Shown piece by piece: positions 37,359 to 46,907 of a stretch of 64,000 nucleotides of DNA (within the stretch, counting starts at the first letter, position 1; each line of letters begins with the position of its first letter). The translations under genes were made by a program, and so were the position numbers. The DNA is from Pararhizobium capsulatum DSM 1112 (lineage in GTDB: Bacteria > Pseudomonadota > Alphaproteobacteria > Rhizobiales > Rhizobiaceae): contig NZ_JAUSVF010000003.1 in NCBI RefSeq assembly GCF_030814475.1, positions 62,001-126,000 on the forward strand, in the 5' to 3' direction. The notes under the pieces were generated by a model, which worked only from the letters and a program-made list of their open reading frames with translations, made no database searches and was not told the origin of the DNA.

Positions 37359-38060
37359 ATGCAAAGCAGAAATTCGATGAGCCTGACCGAAACGCCTGAC
37401 CACAGTGGCTTTATCCAGCGTAGCAACAGCTTGGCTGGGAGCGTCTATGAGGCGATTTTCGCCCAATTGATGTCACTGAAAATTGCACCCGGCGCCCGGA
37501 TCACTGTCGATAATATGGTGCGGGAGCTAAACGTCTCTCAGACACCGATCAGAGAGGCGCTCGGAAGGCTTGAGGGCGAGGGGTTGGTAGTCAAGACCCA
37601 TCTGATCGGATATAGCGCCGCGCCACAAATTACCCGCCGAAGGTTCGATGAACTCTACGTGCTGCGTCTTCTGCTTGAGCCTGACAGCGCAGCAAGGGCT
37701 GCGGCGGCAATGGATGAGGCAAAGCTGGCGGTACTGCGAGAAGCTGCAGGCGTCATGGGTCGCCGCGAAGGCGCCGACGAGCGTATCCGCTACTCGACGT
37801 TCGCCCGTCAGGACGCCATCTTCCATGACAAGATCCTTGAGCTCGCCGGGAATGAACTCATCCGCGAAACGTTGAACCATCAGCATACCCATTTCCATAT
37901 TTTCCGTCTGATGTTTCATTCAAGAGTGACCGAAGAGGCACTCGATGAGCACGAGGCCTTGCTGGCAGCGTTTGCTGCGGGCGACGCGTCAGCAGCAGAA
38001 AAAGCGATGCGGATCCACTTGGAGCATTCGCGCGACCGCCTGCTTCCGGCCTTCGAGTGA
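37359..38060 (+). CDS. GntR family regulator with FCD domain
   Basis: A 233-residue regulator. The winged helix lies at about residues 20-75 (LAGSVYEAIFAQLMSLKIAP, then VRELNVSQTPIREALGRLEG). The FCD ligand domain follows (LYVLRLLLEPDSAARAAAAM; metal-binding pattern with D, H and H in RQDAIFHDKILELAGN). I choose the ATG at 37359 behind AAGAGGCAAG; 37326 and 37377 are alternatives. Its stop overlaps the ABC gene, so regulator and importer share one transcript, divergent from the dehydrogenase operon. Confidence 0.88.
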   Translation: MQSRNSMSLTETPDHSGFIQRSNSLAGSVYEAIFAQLMSLKIAPGARITVDNMVRELNVSQTPIREALGRLEGEGLVVKTHLIGYSAAPQITRRRFDELYVLRLLLEPDSAARAAAAMDEAKLAVLREAAGVMGRREGADERIRYSTFARQDAIFHDKILELAGNELIRETLNHQHTHFHIFRLMFHSRVTEEALDEHEALLAAFAAGDASAAEKAMRIHLEHSRDRLLPAFE

Positions 38061-38068
38061 GGGCCACC

Positions 38069-39646
38069 ATGTCGGCTGTTTTAAGTTTCCAACGGGACAA
38101 AGGCGACGTGTCGAACGGCGATCGCCCGCTGCTTCAGCCCGCCTTGCAGGCAGAGAGAATGTCAAAGAACTACGGCCCGGTGACAGTCCTTTCCGACGTT
38201 TCGCTTGATGTCTTTCCAGGCGAAATTCACGCCATCATCGGCGAGAACGGCGCGGGCAAGTCGACCTTTATGCGGCTACTGTCAGGTTACGCGGAACCGA
38301 CGTCCGGAAAAATAACGGTCGAAGGTCAAGAGGCAGATTTCACAAAACCAGAACACGCACAGCAGGCCGGTATTGTCCTTGTGCACCAGGAAATTCTCCT
38401 CGCGGATGGACTGACTGTAGCAGAAAACCTTTTTCTCGGACGCGAACTCATGCGCAACGGGATGGTCGATGACCGGGCTATGCGACGAATTGCCATCGAG
38501 AAGCTCAGCGAGCTGGGCTGCAAGGTCTCCCCGAACGCATTGGTTCGCAACATTGCGCTTGCCGATCGGCAGCTCGTGCAAATCGCCCGCGCACTTCTCG
38601 ATGACTACAAGGTCGTCATCTTCGATGAGCCGACCGCCGTTTTGACGGGCGACGAAGTCGAGCGGCTTCTTGGGATCATTTTGCAACTCAGGGAGCAGGG
38701 TGCCGCCGTACTCTACATCAGCCACCGTCTGGACGAGGTACAGCGCCTTGCCGACAAGGTGAGCGTGCTTCGGGATGGCAAGCTCGTGGGAACGTATCCT
38801 GGCACTGGCCTCACGCAAATGGACATGGCCCGCCTCATGGTCGGCCGTGATCTTGCTGCCCTTTACCCAGAGAAGCGCAATATAGCATCGGGATCCCCAG
38901 CGCTGGAGGTGCGAGGCTTGGTCGTGCCTGGCTACGCCAAAGACATATCGTTCAACGCGCGGAAGGGAGAAATCCTCGGGTTTGCAGGTATGATCGGTGC
39001 GGGTCGAACCGAGGTGTTCGAAGGCATCATGGGCCTGAGAGCCGCCAGTGGATCGGTCTCCCTCGACGGTAAGTCCATCGACATCCGCTCGCCCCGAGCA
39101 GCCATGGATGCCGGAATCGGCTACCTTACAGAAGACCGTAAAGGAAAGGGCCTTCTGCTTCACGAGCGGCTTGCGCCTAATCTCACACTTTCAGCGCTGT
39201 CGCGGTTCCATCCGGGCCTAGTGATGCGACGGGCTCGCGAGCAGACCGCGCTCGTTGACGCCGTGAACGAGTACGACATCCGACTGAAGACGCTCGGTGT
39301 GAAGGCGGGTCAGCTTTCGGGTGGCAACCAGCAGAAACTCCTGCTGGCTAAAGTTCTCATGACCAGTCCATCGCTCGTCGTCATTGATGAGCCCACACGT
39401 GGCATCGACATCGCCAACAAGGCGCAGATCTACGCCTTCATCCACCGCCTGGTCGGGGAGGGCAGGACCTGCATCGTCATCTCATCGGAAATGCAGGAGC
39501 TGATCGGCATCTGCGATCGAATCCTAGTGATGCGCGAGGGGCGTATCACAGGCGAGGTAACCGGAGCCCGCATGACTGAACACGAGATTGCGCTCCTGGC
39601 GACCAGCAATATGACGACAGCAGAGAGTCAGGGAGGAAAGACATGA
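38069..39646 (+). CDS. sugar ABC transporter ATP-binding protein (RbsA-like, two ATPase domains)
   Basis: A 525-residue duplicated ATPase. Domain 1 has Walker A IIGENGAGKSTFMRLLSGYA and Walker B VVIFDEPTAVL. Domain 2 has the degenerate Walker A GFAGMIGAGRTEVFEGIMGL and signature LSGGNQQKLLLAKVL, as in RbsA, MglA and XylG. A GTG at 38057 overlapping the gntR stop is an alternative start; GAGGG suits the ATG at 38069. The stop overlaps the permease ATG. Substrate unknown; probably a sugar, polyol or related small molecule. Confidence 0.9.
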   Translation: MSAVLSFQRDKGDVSNGDRPLLQPALQAERMSKNYGPVTVLSDVSLDVFPGEIHAIIGENGAGKSTFMRLLSGYAEPTSGKITVEGQEADFTKPEHAQQAGIVLVHQEILLADGLTVAENLFLGRELMRNGMVDDRAMRRIAIEKLSELGCKVSPNALVRNIALADRQLVQIARALLDDYKVVIFDEPTAVLTGDEVERLLGIILQLREQGAAVLYISHRLDEVQRLADKVSVLRDGKLVGTYPGTGLTQMDMARLMVGRDLAALYPEKRNIASGSPALEVRGLVVPGYAKDISFNARKGEILGFAGMIGAGRTEVFEGIMGLRAASGSVSLDGKSIDIRSPRAAMDAGIGYLTEDRKGKGLLLHERLAPNLTLSALSRFHPGLVMRRAREQTALVDAVNEYDIRLKTLGVKAGQLSGGNQQKLLLAKVLMTSPSLVVIDEPTRGIDIANKAQIYAFIHRLVGEGRTCIVISSEMQELIGICDRILVMREGRITGEVTGARMTEHEIALLATSNMTTAESQGGKT

Positions 39647-40635
39647 GTGCGATTGTAGGATCGACGCGGCTTCGACAGGAACGGGAATGGAACATCGGCT
39701 GGGCAGATGTGGGACCGTTTCTGGCGCTGCTGGCACTACTGGTCATAGGCTTCGTCATCAATCCGGATTTTCTTTCAGCGACCAATCTTGGAAATGTAAT
39801 CACCCGAAGCGCGTTCATCGCCATCATAGCCGTTGGCGCAACGTTCGTTATCTCGTCGGGGGGACTGGATCTCTCCGTTGGTTCGATGGCGGCCTTCATC
39901 ACGGGCATCACCATCCTTTTCATGAACAGTATGGCACCCGAGTGGGGTCTCTCGGCAATTCCAGCCGGGATGGTCGTGGCGATCGTGGTTGGCACCGCTT
40001 GCGGTCTTATGAACGGTCTGATCGTCACTGTCGGCAAGATCGAGCCATTCATTGCGACGCTTGGGACAATGGGCATCTTCCGGGCCCTGATCACCTACAT
40101 GTCGGACGGTGGCACGATCCCGATCGACCGCAGCCTGCGTGAGGCCTATCGCCCCGTCTACTTCGGTACAGTTGGTGGAGTGCCGCTTCCAATCCTGATC
40201 TCGATTGCGGTCGCAGCCGTTGCCTCATTCGCTCTCTACAAGATGAAGTACGGGAGAAAGTGTGCGGCGGTCGGGGCAAACGAAGATGTCGCCCGCTACT
40301 CCGGTATATCGATCATCAAAACCCGCACCATTGCCTATGCGATCCAGGGCGCTTGCGTCGCGATTGCTGCGATCTGCTACGTTCCCCGCCTGGGAGCAGC
40401 GACGCCCACAACCGGTGTCCTGTGGGAACTCCAGGTCATCACCGCCGTCGTTATCGGCGGCACGGCACTCCGCGGTGGCAAAGGTCATGTCTGGGGTACG
40501 GTAGCGGGTGCCGTCATTCTCGAGCTGATTGCCAACCTGATGGTCCTGTCGGATTTCGTCTCGGAGTACCTCGTAGCAGGGGTGCAAGGGGTCATCATCA
40601 TCATCGCTATGCTCATTCAAAGATTTTCGAAATAA
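39643..40635 (+). CDS. sugar ABC transporter permease (RbsC-like)
   Basis: A 330-residue inner-membrane protein with about eight to ten hydrophobic segments. Family motifs include AFIAIIAVGATFVISSGGLD followed by LSVGSMAAF, the RbsC/AraH-type GGLDLSVGS signature, and VVIGGTALRGGKGHVWGTVA near the C-terminus. It starts inside the ATPase gene stop (ATGA), so expression is tightly coupled. Confidence 0.92.
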   Translation: MSAIVGSTRLRQEREWNIGWADVGPFLALLALLVIGFVINPDFLSATNLGNVITRSAFIAIIAVGATFVISSGGLDLSVGSMAAFITGITILFMNSMAPEWGLSAIPAGMVVAIVVGTACGLMNGLIVTVGKIEPFIATLGTMGIFRALITYMSDGGTIPIDRSLREAYRPVYFGTVGGVPLPILISIAVAAVASFALYKMKYGRKCAAVGANEDVARYSGISIIKTRTIAYAIQGACVAIAAICYVPRLGAATPTTGVLWELQVITAVVIGGTALRGGKGHVWGTVAGAVILELIANLMVLSDFVSEYLVAGVQGVIIIIAMLIQRFSK

Positions 40636-40690
40636 TCCGTGTCCGGACCGCATGGGTGCTTAATTTTGGGTCCAATTCTGGGAGGAATGT

Positions 40691-41641
40691 ATGTTTAAGA
40701 GTAAATTGATTGCGGCCGCGGCCATTGGCACCGTTTTAGTTGCGAGCCACGCGTTCGCAGCAGATAAAAAGGTGGTCGCCGTATCGATCCCGGCAGCCGA
40801 TCACGGCTGGACCGCAGGCGTTGTCTACCATGCGCAGGCTGCCGCTAAGGAAATAAACGCTGCCTTTCCGGATGTTGAAGTGGTCGTAAAAACATCACCA
40901 TCCGCAACGGCTCAGGTGAGCGCTTTGGAGGATCTCTCTGCGGGCCGCAAACTCGACGCCCTCGTTATCCTGCCATATTCCTCTGAGGAGCTGACGACCC
41001 CGGTCAAGGCCGTCAAAGACGCCGGAACCTTTATCACGGTCGTCGATCGTGGTCTGAGCGACGCCTCGATCCAGGACCTGTACCTTGCGGGTGACAACAT
41101 CGCGGTCGGTCGCAATACTGCCAAGTACATGATCGATAAACTGGGCGGCAAGGGCAACCTCGTCGTTCTGCGCGGCATCCCGACCGTCATCGACGACGAG
41201 CGCATCAAGGGTTTCAACGACGCCATCCAAGGCACCGAACTGAAAGTCCTGGATATCCAATATGCGAACTGGAACAGCGACGAAGCCTTCAAACTGATGC
41301 AGGACTACCTCGCGAAGTATCCGCAGATCGACGCGGTCTGGGCCAATGATGACGACATGCTTCTCGGCGTACTCGAAGCTGTCAAGGAGTCTGGCCGTAA
41401 GGACATCAAGCTCGCGCTCGGCGGCAATGGCATGAAGGACATCGTCAAGAAAGTCATCGACGGCGACGCGATGACCCCGGTCGAGACGCCCTATCCGCCC
41501 GCAATGATCAAGACGGCAATCTACATGACCGTCGCAAATCTGATTGGCCAAGCGCCAGTACGCGGAACAGTCAAGCTCGACGCACCACTGATCACCCAGG
41601 AAAATGCGCAGGAATACTATTTCCCCGATTCCCCGTTCTAA
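40691..41641 (+). CDS. sugar ABC transporter substrate-binding protein (RbsB-like)
   Basis: A 316-residue periplasmic protein of the type I sugar-binding family. The signal peptide is MFKSKLIAAAAIGTVLVASH...AFAADKK. The mature part begins VVAVSIPAADHGWTAGVVYH, and the hinge/ligand region includes LDALVILPYSSEEL and AVWANDDDMLLGVLEAVKES. GGGAGGAA precedes the ATG. A hairpin follows the stop, before the DJ-1 gene. Confidence 0.92.
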   Translation: MFKSKLIAAAAIGTVLVASHAFAADKKVVAVSIPAADHGWTAGVVYHAQAAAKEINAAFPDVEVVVKTSPSATAQVSALEDLSAGRKLDALVILPYSSEELTTPVKAVKDAGTFITVVDRGLSDASIQDLYLAGDNIAVGRNTAKYMIDKLGGKGNLVVLRGIPTVIDDERIKGFNDAIQGTELKVLDIQYANWNSDEAFKLMQDYLAKYPQIDAVWANDDDMLLGVLEAVKESGRKDIKLALGGNGMKDIVKKVIDGDAMTPVETPYPPAMIKTAIYMTVANLIGQAPVRGTVKLDAPLITQENAQEYYFPDSPF

Positions 41642-41656
41642 CCACTACCCTAAACC

Positions 41657-41676
41657 GGGGCGGCCCATGCCGCCCC
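41657..41676. terminator. intercistronic hairpin after the binding-protein gene
   Basis: GGGGCGGC / GCCGCCCC, a perfect 8-bp GC stem with a CCAT loop, lies 16 bp after the binding-protein stop and 27 bp before the DJ-1 gene start. There is no T run, so it is a partial terminator or 3' end stabiliser rather than a strict terminator. Confidence 0.6.
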
Positions 41677-41702
41677 ACTGCATGCAGCAAGAGGAGCAGA
41701 TA

Positions 41703-42317
41703 ATGCCAGGCAAGAAAATACTGATGCTGACAGGTGAATTCACCGAGGAATATGAGATCTTCGTGTTCCAGCAGGCGATGGAAGCGATCGGACATACCGT
41801 CCACGTCATCTGCCCGGACAAGAACGCGGGTGACCTGATCAAGACGTCATTGCACGATTTTGAGGGCGACCAGACATACACCGAAAAGCTCGGCCACTTC
41901 TTCACTATCAACAAGACGTTCTCGGAAGTGGAAAAACAGCTGGACCAGTATCACGCGGTTTATGCCGCAGGCGGCCGCGGCCCGGAATACATCCGCACCG
42001 ACAAGCGCGTTCAGGCTATTGTCCGGCACTTCCACGAGACAAAGAAGCCGATTTTCACGATCTGCCACGGTGTTCAAATTCTGATCGCCGTCGACGGCGT
42101 TGTGCGCGGCAAGAAGGTGGCGGCACTTGGGGCCTGCGAGCCTGAGGTGACGCTGGCCGGCGGTACCTATGTCGATCTCTCGCCGACTGAGGCCTATGTC
42201 GATGGCACCATGGTATCGGCGAAAGGATGGACTGCATTGGCCGCGTTCATCAGGGAATGTCTGAAGGTTCTTGGAACGGAAATCCGCCATAGCGAAGATG
42301 TGGCCAAGGCCGCCTGA
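41703..42317 (+). CDS. DJ-1/PfpI family protein
   Basis: A 204-residue class I glutamine amidotransferase-like protein. The nucleophile elbow is IFTICHGVQILIAVDGV (Cys at about residue 122), preceded by the AVYAAGGRGPEYIRTDKRV loop. Members act as deglycases, glyoxalases or sugar isomerases; which applies here is unclear. AAGAGGAGCAG precedes the ATG at 41703. Being last in the importer operon suggests it handles the imported substrate or a reactive product. A strong terminator follows. Confidence 0.85.
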   Translation: MPGKKILMLTGEFTEEYEIFVFQQAMEAIGHTVHVICPDKNAGDLIKTSLHDFEGDQTYTEKLGHFFTINKTFSEVEKQLDQYHAVYAAGGRGPEYIRTDKRVQAIVRHFHETKKPIFTICHGVQILIAVDGVVRGKKVAALGACEPEVTLAGGTYVDLSPTEAYVDGTMVSAKGWTALAAFIRECLKVLGTEIRHSEDVAKAA

Positions 42318-42346
42318 GGCAACTCAGCAGACAATGTCTGATCATG

Positions 42347-42373
42347 AAATGGCCGCCGAGAAGGCGGCCATTT
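42347..42373 (+). terminator. rho-independent terminator after the DJ-1 gene
   Basis: A perfect 11-bp stem AAATGGCCGCC / GGCGGCCATTT with a GAGAA loop, followed by GATTTTA. It ends the gntR-ABC-DJ-1 operon; the convergent IlvD-type gene ends 59 bp further on. Confidence 0.85.
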
Positions 42374-42431
42374 GATTTTACAATAGCCTCGATCATTCTG
42401 CCTGCGTTCTATTAAATATCATGCGTCTTGA

Positions 42432-44216
42432 TCAATGATTGTGTCGTGGCAACTTTTCCGCAAGCTTGCGGAATTCCGGGGCGCCTTCGATGACGGCGCC
42501 ATCGGACAATTGCGTCACGGTGCGACGATACAACATCTGCCAGGGCGTGGCATCGGCCGGAACGGCGGGAATGCCGTCTGCCTTACGCCGCCCGATCTCT
42601 TCCGGCTCGACCAGCATGTCGCAACGGCCCTGGTTGAAATCGATGCGGATGATGTCGCCGCTGCGCACATAGGCAAGGCCGCCGCCGGCAGTACTTTCCG
42701 GGGAGGCGTTCAAGATAGACGGGCTATCAGCCGTGCCGGACTGGCGACCGTCGCCGATGGTCGGTAGGCTGAGGACACCTTTCTTGATAAGATGATCGGG
42801 CGGCTGCATGTTGACGACTTCGGCCGATCCCGGCCAGCCGAGCGGACCGGCGCCGCGGATGACGAGGATCGTCCGCTCATCGATATTCAAGTCCGGATCG
42901 TTGATGCGCTTGTGATAATCCTCGGAGCCATCGAAGACCACCGCCTTGCCCTCAAAGACGCCTTCCTTACCGGGTTCGCTCAGATAGCGTTCGCGAAAAC
43001 CGGCCGAGATAACACTCATCTTCATGATGGCGAATTCGAACAGATTGCCCTTCAACACCAGGAAACCAGCGCGCTCTTTCAGCGGGGCGTCGAAAGGCAG
43101 GATGACCTCGCGGTCGGTTGCCTCGCGGTCTTTCAGGTTTTCCGCCATGGTTTTGCCGGTCACCGTCGGACAGCCGCCTTCAAGCTTACCGACTTGCAAT
43201 AGCTCCCACATGATTGCTGGAACACCGCCGGCCCGGTGGAACCGCTCGCCAAGATAAGCGCCTGCCGGTTGCACGTTGGCCAGCAACGGAATGTCAAAAC
43301 CATGCGTCTGCCAGTCGTGGATGTGCAATTCGACACCGGCATGCTTTGCCATGGCGGATAGATGCGGCTGCGCATTGGTCGAACCGCCAATCGCGGAATT
43401 CACCCGGATCGCATTCAGGAACGCCTCGCGCGTCAGGATATCTGATGGCTTGATATTTTGGAGCACCAATTCCACAGCTCGACGCCCGGTGCGATAGGCC
43501 ATCTGGCCGCGTTCGCGATAGGCAGCCGGAATGGCGGCGCATCCGGTGAGAGACATGCCGAGCGCTTCGGCCATGGCATTCATCGTCGAGGCTGTGCCCA
43601 TGGTGTTGCAATGACCGATCGACGGCGCAGAATCGAGTGCCGACTGCAGGAATTCCTCGCGGGTGATCTCGCCAGCCGCATATTTGCGCCGCGACCGCCA
43701 GATGACGGTACCGGAGCCGACCAGATCGCTGTCGTGCCATCCGTCGAGCATTGGGCCGCCGGAAAAGACGATAGCCGGAATATCAACGGTCGAGGCAGCC
43801 ATCAGCGCCGAAGGCGTGGTCTTGTCGCAGCCGGTCGTCAGCACCACGCCGTCGAGCGGATAGCCGTAAAGGATTTCCACCAGGCCGAGATAGGCAAGGT
43901 TCCGGTCGAGTGCGGCTGTCGGTCGCTTGCAGTTTTCAAACAGCGGATGGGTCGGAAACTCGATCGGGATACCGCCTGCATCGCGAATGCCGTCGCGGAT
44001 GCGCTTTGCAAGTTCGAGATGGTGGCGGTTGCAGGGGTTGATATCGCTGCCTGACTGGGCGATGCCGATGATCGGCTTTCCGGAACGCAGCTCTTCCGGC
44101 GTCGTGCCGTAATTCATGAAGCGCTCGAGATAGAGCGCCGTCATATCGAGATGATCCGGATTGTCGAACCAATCCTGCGAGCGCAGGCGACGCGATGTCT
44201 TGTTTTCCTCAGCCAT
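42432..44216 (-). CDS. IlvD/Edd family sugar-acid dehydratase
   Basis: A 594-residue Fe-S dehydratase. Cluster cysteines appear in DINPCNRHHLELAKRI, LTTGCDKTTPSALMA and SIGHCNTMGTASTMNAMAEA. The length and GCDKTTP/CNTMGT variants match the pentonate/hexonate dehydratase branch (e.g. L-arabonate or D-xylonate dehydratase) rather than dihydroxyacid dehydratase of valine synthesis. It converts an aldonic acid to a 2-keto-3-deoxy acid. AAGGGAAGAG precedes the ATG. It stands apart from the next operon by a 554-bp gap that contains a relic. Confidence 0.9.
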   Translation of the reverse strand: MAEENKTSRRLRSQDWFDNPDHLDMTALYLERFMNYGTTPEELRSGKPIIGIAQSGSDINPCNRHHLELAKRIRDGIRDAGGIPIEFPTHPLFENCKRPTAALDRNLAYLGLVEILYGYPLDGVVLTTGCDKTTPSALMAASTVDIPAIVFSGGPMLDGWHDSDLVGSGTVIWRSRRKYAAGEITREEFLQSALDSAPSIGHCNTMGTASTMNAMAEALGMSLTGCAAIPAAYRERGQMAYRTGRRAVELVLQNIKPSDILTREAFLNAIRVNSAIGGSTNAQPHLSAMAKHAGVELHIHDWQTHGFDIPLLANVQPAGAYLGERFHRAGGVPAIMWELLQVGKLEGGCPTVTGKTMAENLKDREATDREVILPFDAPLKERAGFLVLKGNLFEFAIMKMSVISAGFRERYLSEPGKEGVFEGKAVVFDGSEDYHKRINDPDLNIDERTILVIRGAGPLGWPGSAEVVNMQPPDHLIKKGVLSLPTIGDGRQSGTADSPSILNASPESTAGGGLAYVRSGDIIRIDFNQGRCDMLVEPEEIGRRKADGIPAVPADATPWQMLYRRTVTQLSDGAVIEGAPEFRKLAEKLPRHNH

Positions 44217-44320
44217 TCTCTTCCCTTCCGCCCTTGGCAGTATTCATCGCTTCCAGATGCAGCAGCAGCCCGCTGTGATCGGTGTCACCGCCACCACCCG
44301 CGACGAAGTCGAAAAGGAAC

Positions 44321-44440
44321 CCCTTAAAACGCGTTGCGGATACCAGCGAAATCGCTGGCGTCGTCTCCCATCTTGCAAGTCCGGCATCATCCTACATGAC
44401 CGGGACAAGCTTGACGATCGATGGCGGTTACACGCTTTGA
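44321..44440 (+). pseudogene. C-terminal remnant of an SDR dehydrogenase
   Basis: The plus strand reads DTSEIAGVVSHLASPASSYM and then TGTSLTIDGGYTL before a TGA at 44438-44440. This is the typical final strand-helix-strand of short-chain dehydrogenases (MTGxxLxIDGGxxL). The segment just upstream (EPLKTRCG) fits EPLKRVAD after a one-base shift. The rest of the gene is missing. Confidence 0.7.
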
Positions 44441-44770
44441 TGAAAATGAAAGTCCACTAGCGGGCAACGTCGGCCACGTAGAAATGACTGACGAAAAAAA
44501 TCACGATAGGGAGTCGTGAGTCCAAATCCCTTCAAGCTGTCAGCGCCGATCAACGATCCAACTTCCAACCGGCGGGAACAGTTCGTTTCCGCAACGTGCG
44601 TCAACATTCCCATTGATTATGCGCTGCCGTTTTCCGCTTCGCAAATAAGCCCATACGGGTCGACACCGGTTCCTCTCTTGATCCGTCCGTATTCAGCGGG
44701 GTCCAGCCGCCATGCTCATCGAGGACTAAGACCACACGGAGTATCGCTTCGAGCCCATCCCGTCAGCTTC
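44441..44770. other. gap downstream of the SDR relic, no gene seen
   Basis: About 330 bp with short frames only (up to about 90 codons) lacking ribosome binding sites and family motifs. The convergent dehydratase gene ends at 44771. No T-run terminator was seen. Confidence 0.4.
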
Positions 44771-46024
44771 CTACGCGAGGATCCCATCCGCTGAAACATC
44801 GTCCGGATTGGCCCATCGTGTGTTCGGCACCGTTGAAAACCACCCCGGGCGCGAGGGATCGCGGTCGTAGAGATATCCACCGAGTGTTTTGAAAAGATCG
44901 GCATAAGTGCCGAGCTTTTCCCGGTCGATCTCGACGCCAAGGCCAGGTCCTGTGGGAACGGCGATCTTGCCGCCCATGTACTTCATCGGCCCCCCAATGA
45001 TGATATCGTCGACAAGCTGGTGGTAATGCGCATCCGCCGTAAAAACGAGGTTTGGCAAGACGGCGCCGAGATGCAGCATCGTCGCGAGCTGAATACCGAG
45101 TTCGCCCGAGGAATGCACAGCGATTCCGAGCTGGAAAGTCTCGCAGACGGCGGCAGCCTTCACGCAGGCCCGAATGCCGCCCCAGAAGGTCGTGTCGAGC
45201 AAGATCACGTCGCAGGAAGGGCTCAGAATATTGGTCGCGAGCTGCTCGAAATTGACCACGACGGTATTGGTCGCAAGCGGCATATGGGTGTTCTCGCGCA
45301 CCCGCCGCATGCCGTTCAGCCCCCAGGTCGGGTCCTCGAAATAGTCGTTGTTGAGATCCTCGATGCCCTTGGCAAAGCGGACAGCTTCCTCGACGGTGAA
45401 AGCGGCGTTCGGATCGTAGCGCACGCTGTCCGTTCCAACGGCCTTCGCCAGCTCTCGATAGACCTCAAGCTCGTAGCCCGGCGGAAAAACTCCGCCCTTC
45501 AATTTATGCGCGGTAAAGCCGTGCGTCTTCTTCAGGCTGAGCGCCTGTTCAATTAGCTGGTCGGCCGTGCGGACTTCGCCAGCGCCGGTATCCTTGTTTG
45601 GCAACCTGAAAAACAGGTAGCTGGCGAAGCCCACCTCGTCGCGCATCTTGCCGCCAATGATGTCGTAGGCCGGAATGCCAAGAAATTTTCCGATGATATC
45701 GATACAGGCGAATTCAATGGCCGCGTGCATCTGGGTGCGATTGTTATAAAGGCTGGCCGTCGGGTTGCAGATCTTGAAGCGGAGCTGCTCCAGCTCGAAC
45801 GGATCATGGCCGACAAGGTAGGATTTGAGAGCGGCGAAAGCGGCCTCGGCGCTCTCGCCCCCACCGCCCATCTCGCCAAGGCCGATGATGCCGACGTCCG
45901 TCTCGACCTCGACAATGGTACGCACGAAACGGCCCCAATGGGCACCGTTGGAATGGCGAAGCGGCGCTTCGAGCGGCACCGTCACGGTGGTGGCGCGAAT
46001 ATCGGTGATGATGGGCCGCTTCAT
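44771..46024 (-). CDS. enolase-superfamily acid-sugar dehydratase (glucarate dehydratase-like subgroup)
   Basis: A 417-residue protein of the mandelate racemase/enolase superfamily. Active-site pieces of the glucarate dehydratase subgroup are visible: the KxK motif in [13 protein letters not shown], metal ligands in RYDPNAAF and YFEDPTWG, Asn in [13 protein letters not shown], and the catalytic His in [13 protein letters not shown]. It dehydrates an acid sugar to a 2-keto-3-deoxy product; the exact substrate is not decided. The start at 46024 follows the SDR gene stop by 22 bp, giving an SDR-dehydratase operon. Confidence 0.88.
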   Translation of the reverse strand: MKRPIITDIRATTVTVPLEAPLRHSNGAHWGRFVRTIVEVETDVGIIGLGEMGGGGESAEAAFAALKSYLVGHDPFELEQLRFKICNPTASLYNNRTQMHAAIEFACIDIIGKFLGIPAYDIIGGKMRDEVGFASYLFFRLPNKDTGAGEVRTADQLIEQALSLKKTHGFTAHKLKGGVFPPGYELEVYRELAKAVGTDSVRYDPNAAFTVEEAVRFAKGIEDLNNDYFEDPTWGLNGMRRVRENTHMPLATNTVVVNFEQLATNILSPSCDVILLDTTFWGGIRACVKAAAVCETFQLGIAVHSSGELGIQLATMLHLGAVLPNLVFTADAHYHQLVDDIIIGGPMKYMGGKIAVPTGPGLGVEIDREKLGTYADLFKTLGGYLYDRDPSRPGWFSTVPNTRWANPDDVSADGILA

Positions 46025-46046
46025 GTCTGGTCTCCTTTGAGAATGC

Positions 46047-46829
46047 TCATTCGGGAAGCACGATCCCAAGCTTGGCCATCGTGCCGCCGTCGATCTTGAT
46101 ATCTGCGCCAGTGATAAACCGCGCCTGGTCGCTGGCCAGGAAGGCGACGAGGTCTGCAATCTCGGAGGCCTTGCCTACACGCCCCAGCGGGTGGCCCTTG
46201 CCCCAGAGCGCAATCATCTCGTCCTGGCTGCGATCGCCCTTCCACTGGTCTGCCGCCCAACGGAGCATCGGCGTATCGACCGAGGCGGGGCAAACGGCGT
46301 TGACCGTAATGTTGTCGGCGGCATGGTCGAGGGCCATGGCGCGAACCAACGCATTGATCGCACCCTTGCTGGCGGTGTAGGCCGCTACTCCGGCCTGCGA
46401 CGCAAAGGCCTGAACGGATGAGATAGCGACGATCGCACCGCCGCCACGCTTTTTCATCTCCGGTATTGCAAAGCGCGAGGCGAGATAGATGCCCTTGAGA
46501 TTGACGTCGAAGACATCATCCCAGACATCCTCCGGCGTATCGACTACCGTGCCGTAACGCTGGATGCCGGCGCAGCACGCGAGAATGTCGAGGCCTCCAT
46601 GCCGTGCGACGGCTTCGGAAACAGCCCGTTCCATGTCAGCAGCGGAGCGAACGTCACCCACAAGTCCCCAGGCATTTGCCCCGATTGCGGCTACGGTCTC
46701 GGCAACCGATGCGGCATCATTCGAGACCACCAGCACCTTGCCGCCGCCTTCGGCAAAACGCGCGGAACAAGCTCGGCCCATCCCGAGACTACCGCCGGTG
46801 ACGACGATGCTCTTGCCGGAAAACCCCAT
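46047..46829 (-). CDS. SDR family NAD(P)-dependent dehydrogenase
   Basis: A 260-residue short-chain dehydrogenase. It has [20 protein letters not shown] (cofactor, residue 10 onward), [12 protein letters not shown], and the catalytic [20 protein letters not shown]. The ATG at 46829 is preceded by GAGGAGCGG, better than the upstream ATG at 46853. Probably oxidises an aldose to its lactone, or a sugar acid. First gene of an operon with the enolase-superfamily dehydratase; a candidate GntR operator lies 31 bp upstream. Confidence 0.9.
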   Translation of the reverse strand: MGFSGKSIVVTGGSLGMGRACSARFAEGGGKVLVVSNDAASVAETVAAIGANAWGLVGDVRSAADMERAVSEAVARHGGLDILACCAGIQRYGTVVDTPEDVWDDVFDVNLKGIYLASRFAIPEMKKRGGGAIVAISSVQAFASQAGVAAYTASKGAINALVRAMALDHAADNITVNAVCPASVDTPMLRWAADQWKGDRSQDEMIALWGKGHPLGRVGKASEIADLVAFLASDQARFITGADIKIDGGTMAKLGIVLPE

Positions 46830-46859
46830 TGAACCGCTCCTCGCCATGAACATCCCTCA

Positions 46860-46877
46860 ACTAACATTCTACCATAC
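46860..46877. promoter_or_regulatory. operator candidate shared with 49868-49885
   Basis: On the minus strand, GTATGGTAGAATGTTAGT matches GTATGGTAGTATGCTAGT at 49868-49885 in 16 of 18 positions. Both follow a TTGACT that could be a -35 element and lie about 31-37 bp before a start codon. Likely bound by the GntR protein encoded at 49922. Confidence 0.7.
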
Positions 46878-46907
46878 CAGTAAGTCAATCGAATTTCGGA
46901 ATTTTCG

